Below, one piece after another: positions 6,456-11,786 of a stretch of DNA of 11,786 bases (position 1 is the first letter of the stretch; each line of letters opens with the position of its first letter). A program made the translations under genes and the position numbers. Below the pieces are notes generated by a model. The model saw only the letters and a list, made by a program, of their open reading frames with translations, did not search any database and was not told the DNA's origin. Location of the stretch: NCBI GenBank assembly GCA_937997955.1, contig CALLDR010000204.1:1-11786 (forward strand), read 5' to 3'. The DNA comes from an uncultured Emergencia sp. (GTDB taxonomy: Bacteria; Bacillota; Clostridia; Peptostreptococcales; Anaerovoracaceae).

Positions 6456-7157
6456 TCAGCGCTTCACCTCGCCGCCGCTGAACTGGATTACTCTTTCTGC
6501 CAGTACTTCCATCGGGTCCACATAAAAATCATCCAGGCCCTCATCAGCTTTGATTACGGACAGCTCTGTACAGCCCATGATGGCATGGGTGCAGCCAGCG
6601 GCCCGCACGATCTTATCCAAGACGTCCCACTTCTCCGCATCAAAGGGTTTTCCGGCCTTGACACGGTCATAAATCTGGTACATGACGATCTTCTGGAGTT
6701 CCGGATCCGGCACATACGGCCGCAGCCCTGCCTCTTCCATCCGCTTCTGGTAGATACCAGTCTGAATGGTTCCGTCAGTAGCCAGAATGGCAACCTTGCT
6801 GCCGGGATCCGTTTCTGATAGTGTTCCGACTGTCTCTTTTATCATATGAACGATTGGAATGCTGAGTTCATCTGCAATCATGTCCGCGAAGTAGTGGGCC
6901 GTATTGCAGGTGATCGCCAGTGCCTGGCATCCGCAGTTTTCCAGCATCCTGGCGTCAGACAGCATCTTATCGTGCACCTCCTGCAGCTGGCCGCTTAAGA
7001 TCGCTCCTGTGCGGTCCGGCATGGAAGTGTCGCTGCAGATGATCATGTTCACGTGATCCTGATCGCAGGCTGCGCAAGTCCTTTCTGTCACCATTTTGTA
7101 GAATAACTGAGAAGCCATAGGACCCATGCCCCCCAGTACGCCAATCCTCTTTTTCAT
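6456..7157 (-). CDS. Aspartate/glutamate racemase family amino-acid racemase
   Basis: This is a 233-aa cofactor-independent racemase. The family uses two cysteines that swap a proton at C-alpha. Both are present: C84 in ITCNTAHYF and C196 in MGCTELSV. The N-terminal GVLGGMGPMAS is the usual family opening. The substrate may be aspartate, glutamate or a wider range, as in YgeA/RacX-like enzymes; residues seen here do not decide it. It is the first gene after the sigma-54 promoter at 7271-7287, with a leader of about 100 nt. Its ribosome binding site (AAAGG, 12 nt from the ATG) is weaker and further away than those of its neighbours. It probably feeds L-amino acids from D-residues released by the two downstream peptidases, which is inference from context. 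Confidence 0.9.
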   Translation of the reverse strand: MKKRIGVLGGMGPMASQLFYKMVTERTCAACDQDHVNMIICSDTSMPDRTGAILSGQLQEVHDKMLSDARMLENCGCQALAITCNTAHYFADMIADELSIPIVHMIKETVGTLSETDPGSKVAILATDGTIQTGIYQKRMEEAGLRPYVPDPELQKIVMYQIYDRVKAGKPFDAEKWDVLDKIVRAAGCTHAIMGCTELSVIKADEGLDDFYVDPMEVLAERVIQFSGGEVKR

Positions 7158-7270
7158 ACTTAAAAAATGCCTTTCTACTATTTTTCCAATGTATCGATTG
7201 CTTTCGGTATCTTGCCCTCTGTACTCACTGTATTTTTCCTTCGGGCTTTCTCTTCCACCTTATTACTATA

Positions 7271-7287
7271 GCAAATTCTGTGCCAAA
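7271..7287 (-). promoter_or_regulatory. Sigma-54 (-24/-12) promoter for the racemase-peptidase operon
   Basis: Read on the minus strand this is TTGGCACAGAATTTGCT. It has TTGGCAC and TTGCT with exactly 5 bp between, and GG (7284/7283) and GC (7273/7272) in the correct 12-bp register. The start of transcription is predicted near 7260, giving a leader of about 103 nt to the racemase ATG at 7157. The AT-rich DNA upstream could bend to let a remote activator reach the promoter. It implies that this operon needs an AAA+ enhancer-binding activator; one is encoded at 169-2229. Confidence 0.8.
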
Positions 7288-7395
7288 TCGAAAATTCAGG
7301 GTTTTCAAGGGTTCCAGTCCTTCGATCCGGCATCCTTTTCAAAATATATCTCTATAAATCCTGTTTTATCTCATTTATTTCCCGTTTTAACAGCA

Positions 7396-7422
7396 GCGGC
7401 TGTCCGCTCTGCAGACAGCCGC
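7396..7422 (-). terminator. Stem-loop after the binding-protein gene, probable weak terminator or RNA end
   Basis: A perfect 9-bp GC-rich stem (GCGGCTGTC 7396-7404, GACAGCCGC 7414-7422) has a 9-nt loop, 70 bp past the stop of the binding-protein gene. On the minus strand the following bases are TGCTGTTAAAA, a poor U-tract, so termination may be partial. A second hairpin (ACGGC 7443-7447, GCCGT 7457-7461) sits between it and the gene. They could end the transporter mRNA or protect its 3' end. Confidence 0.5.
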
Positions 7423-7491
7423 CGTGTATCTATGATCGTCAAACGGCAGAGTATCCGCCGTCTGGCCTCTCATCTAAAAAGGTATTTCTTC

Positions 7492-9051
7492 TTAGTAAGA
7501 CAGATCGTTGAGCGGTGCGCTGCCGTCAGGCAGTACGTTGAAGCCCTTCAGGTCCTTATTCATCGCAGTGAAGCTCAGTTCAGCATACATAGGGATCATG
7601 TTGACGTTCTCGAACAGGTGCATCTGGATATCACCGATCATCTCGGTTCTCTTCTCAGCATCCAGCTCATGTGCGGCCTCTCTGACCATCTTCTCGTACG
7701 CATCCGTGTTTCCTGGAGCGTTCTTGTCATAGTAGCAGCAGTCGAAGATCAGGATAGGCTCTGCCCAGGACAGCCATTCGATACCAGCATCGTAATCGTC
7801 AGCGCTGATGTTCTCATATACATAGTTCCAGTCGATGGCTTCAATGTTCATCTTGAATCCAACGTCTTCCAGCTGTTTCGCCATTTTTTCTGGAATTGTA
7901 GTAGCGTCTGTCCATGCGTACCATGTGAACTCCAACAGCTTTCCATCCTTTTCGCGGATGCCGTCTTTACCGACTTTCCATCCAGCCTCTTCTAAGATTT
8001 CCTTTGCCTTTTCAGGATCGTTAGCCAGGTTTTCTTTGAACCAGTCTTCAGCATCCTGATTGAAGTTCTGCATACCGTTGGTGATCATAGAATAAGCAGG
8101 TTCAATGAGTCCGTCAACGGAGTCCGCCATGCCGTCTCTGTCGATAGCGAGAGCCATAGCCTTACGAACAGCTTCGTCCTGGAAGATTCCCTTGGAAGTG
8201 TTCATTTCGAAATAAGTGATGTTTGGATAAGTGGTATCAGCGATTGCAACATCTTCATTGTCCTGCAGTTCCAGATACTGGTCGCTGGTCAGGGACATGA
8301 GCATGTCTACATTGCCTGCCAACAGGTCTTCTGTCTGTGTGAAGTCCTCTACGTTAAATCTTACCTTAACAGTCTCGAATTTTCCTGCGCCCTTGTTTTC
8401 TACCAGAGGGTTCGCGCATACAAAGCCATCGTTTCTAACCAGATTGACTTCAGAACCGGATACATATCCGTCTTCAGCCAGCGCATACATGCCGTAAGGG
8501 TGGCATCCCCACATCAGTTCTTCGTCGCTCATGGAATCCAGCTCGTCCTTGTCGATGACAACTACGAAGCCTGCGCACAGATAGTACTGCATGTCAGCTC
8601 TGAACTCGCTCAGGTGCAGTGTTACCTGTCTGCCGTCAACGTCCATGGATTCGATGTTGTCATAGCCGTAGTTATACGGGCTGACGTCCAGGCCATGCTG
8701 CAGAGAAGCGACTACGTCTTCCGGCTCAACCTGCTCGCCGGTGGAGTAATACATGCCTTCCGGTACATTGAAGGTTGCGGTCTTGCCGTCCTCGCTCAGT
8801 TCCCAGTCAGTGCAGACATTGTCTACCATCGTGTTTGTCTCAGGGTCCCACTGGAACAGTCCGGTGGAGTTGAGACCCTGCGCGCCAGCCGTGCTGTCCA
8901 GCTGATATGCGTCCAAGCCGTACCATTCACCGTCTATGAGGGTCAGATTCGTCTTTGCAGACTCGCCGCCATCATCATTGCCACCGCCGCATGCGGTCAT
9001 GCTGAACACGAAGATCGCGATCAAGCTCAGCACCAATAACTTCTTTCTCAT
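7492..9051 (-). CDS. Peptide ABC transporter substrate-binding lipoprotein (SBP_bac_5 family)
   Basis: This is an extracellular peptide-capturing component of 519 aa, normal for the DppA/OppA class. The N-terminus is a lipoprotein signal: MRKK, a hydrophobic stretch, then FSMTAC with the lipid-bearing C21 and a Gly-rich linker. The mature part shows family patterns, among them GLFQWDPETN near the start, a YYSTGEQVEPEDVVASLQ segment like the usual FHDG..TAEDV region, and AVRKAMALAIDRDGM in the middle. AGGAGG lies 7 nt before the ATG, the strongest site of the transporter genes, which suits high expression. It follows the ATPase genes rather than leading the operon. The 81-bp gap before it contains a palindrome. 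Specificity cannot be read from the sequence; peptidase neighbours suggest di- or short peptides. Confidence 0.92.
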   Translation of the reverse strand: MRKKLLVLSLIAIFVFSMTACGGGNDDGGESAKTNLTLIDGEWYGLDAYQLDSTAGAQGLNSTGLFQWDPETNTMVDNVCTDWELSEDGKTATFNVPEGMYYSTGEQVEPEDVVASLQHGLDVSPYNYGYDNIESMDVDGRQVTLHLSEFRADMQYYLCAGFVVVIDKDELDSMSDEELMWGCHPYGMYALAEDGYVSGSEVNLVRNDGFVCANPLVENKGAGKFETVKVRFNVEDFTQTEDLLAGNVDMLMSLTSDQYLELQDNEDVAIADTTYPNITYFEMNTSKGIFQDEAVRKAMALAIDRDGMADSVDGLIEPAYSMITNGMQNFNQDAEDWFKENLANDPEKAKEILEEAGWKVGKDGIREKDGKLLEFTWYAWTDATTIPEKMAKQLEDVGFKMNIEAIDWNYVYENISADDYDAGIEWLSWAEPILIFDCCYYDKNAPGNTDAYEKMVREAAHELDAEKRTEMIGDIQMHLFENVNMIPMYAELSFTAMNKDLKGFNVLPDGSAPLNDLSY

Positions 9052-9094
9052 TTTTAGTCCTCCTTTAAAAATTCGGTTGTGAACTTAAATATTT

Positions 9095-9114
9095 ATTGTA
9101 AATTTTATTACAAT
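9095..9114. repeat. AT-rich inverted repeat between ATPase and binding-protein genes
   Basis: ATTGTAA and TTACAAT form a perfect 7-bp inverted repeat with a 6-bp centre, 43 bp before the binding-protein start. One arm, read on the minus strand, contains TACAAT, a plausible -10 element with only a weak -35. It may be an operator and internal promoter, or an mRNA hairpin that sets separate levels for the binding protein. Confidence 0.4.
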
Positions 9115-9132
9115 CTCTTTTCATATTCCCCG

Positions 9133-10107
9133 CTAGTCCAGGGGATGGAAGCAAGCCACCTGATGACCCGGCGCGATGATCACATCTTCCGGCATGGTAG
9201 TCTTACATTCCTCTGTTGCGTATTTGCATCTGTCGCAGAAGCGGCAGCCGGCTCCGATCTTGATCAGGCTGCCCGGATCGCCGCCCATGACGTCTTTTTC
9301 TCTGTCACGAAGATTTGGATCCAGGATCGGCGCCGCGTTGAGCAGACCTCTGGTATACGGATGCTTGGCATGCTCCGCAATCTCCATAGTAGGACCGAAT
9401 TCCACCAGTCTTCCCAGGTACATGACAGCGATCTTGTCGCTGATGTACTTGATGACGTTCAGATCGTGGGTGATGACCAGATAGGTCAGATTCAGTTCTT
9501 CCTGCAGATCCAGCAGCAGATTGAGGATCTGCGCCTGTACCGATACGTCCAGGGCGCTGGTCGGTTCGTCCAGAATCATGATCTTCGGATTCAGAGCCAA
9601 GGCTCTGGCAATGGCGATTCTCTGCAGCTGGCCGCCGGAAAGCTGATGCGGAAAGCTGTCCAGATACCTCTGGTCCATCTTTACCATGTCCAGCACTTCC
9701 TTGGCCTTCTGCTTAGCCTCCGCCTTCGGCACGCCGTGTATGATCATAGGACGCATGATGGAGCTTTCCACCGTCTGTCTCGGGTTCAGATTGGACGCCG
9801 GATCCTGGAAGACCACGGCGATCTCGCTGCGCAGCTGTTTCATCTGCGCCCTGGTCACCTTGGACATGTCGATATCGTCGATGATGATGTTTCCTCCGGT
9901 CATCTTCGTCAGGTTCAGCACCACACGGGCCAGGGTCGTCTTGCCGCTTCCCGATTCGCCTACCAGGCCGACGATCTCTCCCTCCTTGATTTCCAGGGAA
10001 ATGTCGTCCACGGCCTTCACATAGGTCGTCTTTTTTTTGATCAGGCCCTTAGAAATAGAAAAGTATTTTTTCAGGCCATCCAGTTTTATCATCACTTTTT
10101 GTTCCAT
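9133..10107 (-). CDS. dppF: Oligopeptide/dipeptide ABC transporter ATPase (DppF/OppF type)
   Basis: This is one of two cytoplasmic ATPases that power peptide import, 324 aa. Walker A is GESGSGKTT, the Q-loop VFQDPASNLNP, the ABC signature LSGGQLQR, Walker B IMILDEPTSALD and the switch His is in VITHDL. The C-terminus has the oligo_HPY region (HPYTRGLL) and a cysteine set CRFCDRCKYATEEC plus CFH, as in DppD/OppF proteins, where such cysteines have been linked to an iron-sulfur cluster. AAGGAAG lies 9 nt before the ATG, inside the end of the upstream ATPase gene, whose stop codon is only 1 nt away, so translation is coupled. The Opp/Dpp subfamily names are interchangeable at this level. Confidence 0.93.
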   Translation of the reverse strand: MEQKVMIKLDGLKKYFSISKGLIKKKTTYVKAVDDISLEIKEGEIVGLVGESGSGKTTLARVVLNLTKMTGGNIIIDDIDMSKVTRAQMKQLRSEIAVVFQDPASNLNPRQTVESSIMRPMIIHGVPKAEAKQKAKEVLDMVKMDQRYLDSFPHQLSGGQLQRIAIARALALNPKIMILDEPTSALDVSVQAQILNLLLDLQEELNLTYLVITHDLNVIKYISDKIAVMYLGRLVEFGPTMEIAEHAKHPYTRGLLNAAPILDPNLRDREKDVMGGDPGSLIKIGAGCRFCDRCKYATEECKTTMPEDVIIAPGHQVACFHPLD

Positions 10108-10108
10108 G

Positions 10109-11083
10109 CTACTTTTCTTCCTTTCCAGCCAAATGACAGCGGCAGTAATGGTCGTCCTTCACGTAGACCAGGCCCGGCGTTTCCTTGAAGCACCGTTCCT
10201 GCGCGTATGGACAGCGGTTGGCAAACCGGCACTCCGGCTTCTTCTCCGTAATCCGTGGGACGGAGCCTTCGATGGTCTGCAGCCTGCCCTCCGCCTTGGT
10301 TTTTCTCGGCAGAGCCTGCATCAAAAGGCGGGTATACGGATGAACCGGGTTGGCGAAGATCTCGTAGACGTCTCCGCTCTCCACCATCTCTCCCGCGTAC
10401 ATGATGCCGATCCTGTCCGCGATTTCGGCAACCAGGCCGAAGTTATGGGTGATCAGCATAATCGCTGTGTTGTATTTATCCTTCAGTTCCTTCATGATGC
10501 TCAGGATCTGGGCCTCAATGGTCACGTCCAAAGCTGTGGTCGGCTCGTCAGCGATGAGCAGCTCCGGATTTCTGGACAGCATCATGGCGATCATGACACG
10601 CTGACGCATACCGCCGGACAGCTCATGAGGAAAGCTCTTGACACGTTCCTCCGCATCGGGCATCTTCACGTCTTTAAACAGCTGGATGACTCTGTTCCAG
10701 GCTTCCACTCTGTCCACCTTGTCCAGCTCCAGGGCTTCCACGATCTGGCCGCCTACGGTATACACAGGGTTCAGGGAATCCAGCGGGTTCTGGAAGATCA
10801 TGCCGATCTCCTTGCCCCTGATGGCCTCCATCTCCTGCTGGCTGCACTGGCGCAGGTCCCTGCCTTTGAACAGGATCTCGCCGTGCATCTCTTCATTTCC
10901 GCCGGGCAGCAGGTTCATGATGCTGTGAGCCACGGTGGATTTGCCGCAGCCGGACTCACCGACTACTGCGAACACCTCTCCTTTGTTGATGGAAAAATTT
11001 ACATCGTTTACTGCAGAGAGGTAGCCGTCCTTGACCTTATAGTCGATGGACAGATGTTCAAGTCTCAATAATTCTTCGCTCAT
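10109..11083 (-). CDS. dppD: Oligopeptide/dipeptide ABC transporter ATPase (DppD/OppD type)
   Basis: This is the partner ATPase of the importer, 324 aa from the preferred start. AGGAG at 11095-11091 is 7 nt from the ATG at 11083 but only 1 nt from the ATG at 11089, so the third codon of the longest frame is the better start. Motifs are Walker A GESGCGKST, Q-loop IFQNPLDSLNP, signature LSGGMRQR, Walker B LLIADEPTTALD and switch His in LITHNFGLVAE. The C-terminal oligo_HPY segment (HPYTRLLMQALP) is followed by CRFANRCPYAQERC and a later CRCH. It starts 14 nt after the permease stop codon, and that gap holds its ribosome binding site. Confidence 0.93.
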   Translation of the reverse strand: MSEELLRLEHLSIDYKVKDGYLSAVNDVNFSINKGEVFAVVGESGCGKSTVAHSIMNLLPGGNEEMHGEILFKGRDLRQCSQQEMEAIRGKEIGMIFQNPLDSLNPVYTVGGQIVEALELDKVDRVEAWNRVIQLFKDVKMPDAEERVKSFPHELSGGMRQRVMIAMMLSRNPELLIADEPTTALDVTIEAQILSIMKELKDKYNTAIMLITHNFGLVAEIADRIGIMYAGEMVESGDVYEIFANPVHPYTRLLMQALPRKTKAEGRLQTIEGSVPRITEKKPECRFANRCPYAQERCFKETPGLVYVKDDHYCRCHLAGKEEK

Positions 11084-11097
11084 ATCCATGCTCCTCT

Positions 11098-11786
11098 CTA
11101 CTGTGACTTCATATGCGGGTCGAGCAGGTCTCTGAGACCTTCGCCCAGCAGATTAAATCCAAAGGTGGTATATACCAAAGCCAAGCCAGGGAACATGCTG
11201 AGCCAAGGGGCACGCCGGATAGAATCAATACCCTCCGAAATAGCCAGTCCCCAGTCCGGTGAAGGCGGCTGTGATCCCAGTCCCAGGAAGGACAGAGCCG
11301 TCGTGGACATGATGGTGCCCGGCAGGTTCAGTGATACCATGACGATCAGGGACGGAATGACGTTAGGCAGAATGTACCGCATCATCAGCGCTGTATTGCT
11401 CTCGCCGAAGGCCTTTCCCGTTTCCACGAAGGCCATGTTCTTCAGGGACATGGTCTTAGCTCTGACGGTACGGGCATAACTGGCCCACGCCACCATGGAT
11501 ATGGCGATGATGGTGTTGGTCAGTCCCTTTCCGATCATGGTTACGACGGCCAGCGCCAGGATGGTTCCCGGAATACACCAGGTCAGGTCGGTCAGGAAGG
11601 TCAGCACTCTGTCGACCCACTTGCCGAAAAAGCCGCAGGCCAGACCGACGACAACGCCGATGGCCAGCTGGATCACAGCGCCCAGGAAGGCCACCCAAAG
11701 GGCAATCCTGGTTCCGTAAATGGTTCTTGAAAAAACATCTCTGCCCAAGGCGTCCGTACCAAACCAGCAGGTACCGTTAGGCGCTT
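11098..11786 (-). CDS. dppC: Peptide ABC transporter permease (DppC/OppC type), 5' end outside the window
   Basis: This is an integral membrane subunit of the importer; the reading frame stays open to the right edge, so the start is missing. The visible part opens with WFGTDALGRDVFSRTIYGTR, the conserved DppC/OppC stretch after the first membrane helix, so roughly the N-terminal 70 residues are absent. It has several hydrophobic helices and the EAA loop that contacts the ATPases (TGKAFGESNTALMMRYILPN). The C-terminus GFNLLGEGLRDLLDP is typical. The TTG at 11748 is not the real start, because the family pattern continues upstream of it. A DppB permease gene is expected to the right. Confidence 0.92.
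   Translation of the reverse strand, partial: APNGTCWFGTDALGRDVFSRTIYGTRIALWVAFLGAVIQLAIGVVVGLACGFFGKWVDRVLTFLTDLTWCIPGTILALAVVTMIGKGLTNTIIAISMVAWASYARTVRAKTMSLKNMAFVETGKAFGESNTALMMRYILPNVIPSLIVMVSLNLPGTIMSTTALSFLGLGSQPPSPDWGLAISEGIDSIRRAPWLSMFPGLALVYTTFGFNLLGEGLRDLLDPHMKSQ

Larger units (their letters stand above)
7158..7491. other. 334-bp intergenic region between binding-protein gene and racemase gene
   Basis: No protein gene of normal size fits here. On the minus strand, in order of transcription, it holds two stem-loops just after the binding-protein stop (7461-7443 and 7422-7396), an AT-rich stretch (about 7390-7320), a GAAAACCCT motif (7307-7299), the sigma-54 promoter (7287-7271) and a purine-rich leader of about 100 nt. 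A possible 16-codon GTG-start frame lies within the leader (7228-7178). Confidence 0.6.

Noticed and set aside
9079..11071. Two long plus-strand frames (9079-10188 and 10037-11071) opposite the ATPase genes
   Set aside because: They are rich in His, Gln and Leu in the way antisense frames of ABC ATPases usually are; no independent ribosome site or domain evidence.

Overview
The window looks like a chromosomal stretch from a low-to-mid GC Firmicute, most likely an anaerobic, amino-acid-fermenting member of the Clostridia. The reasons are strong GGAGG-type ribosome binding sites before almost every gene, a lipoprotein-type solute-binding protein, sigma-54 control of catabolic genes and the gene families present. 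This placement is inference; no rRNA or other marker gene is in the window.

Layout from left to right: (1) bases 1-53 hold a near-consensus sigma-54 (-24/-12) promoter firing off the left edge. (2) A sigma-54 enhancer-binding regulator (about 169-2229, minus) follows, with its terminator at 123-164 and a TTGACA promoter near 2279-2307. (3) birA (2460-3437, plus) is divergent from it and ends at a 9-bp tandem repeat and a bidirectional terminator. (4) A two-gene MNT/HEPN (MntA-HepT type) toxin-antitoxin pair lies at 3626-4313, minus. (5) A three-gene set (7157 down to 4545, minus) encodes an Asp/Glu-racemase-family enzyme, a DmpA/S58 aminopeptidase and a DppA/M55 D-aminopeptidase, closed by a strong hairpin terminator at 4456-4491. 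(6) A dipeptide/oligopeptide ABC transporter runs in from the right edge in the order permease (partial), two ATPases, lipoprotein binding protein (11786 down to 7492, minus).

How it may work together: the ABC system would import short peptides. The M55 and S58 peptidases can attack substrates carrying D-residues or otherwise unusual bonds, and the racemase could interconvert D- and L-amino acids. The region therefore reads as a module for salvaging D-residue-containing peptides, perhaps from peptidoglycan. The 334-bp gap between the binding-protein gene and the racemase gene contains a second sigma-54 promoter (7271-7287), so the racemase/peptidase part can be switched on separately from the transporter. 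The regulator in the same window is the obvious candidate activator of both sigma-54 promoters. It carries a winged-helix-like C-terminus instead of the usual Fis-type helix-turn-helix and has GAFSGA in place of GAFTGA.

Most of the window is ordinary coding sequence of known families. The part most worth a second look is the pair of sigma-54 promoters, the unusual activator beside them, and the implied D-peptide regulon.
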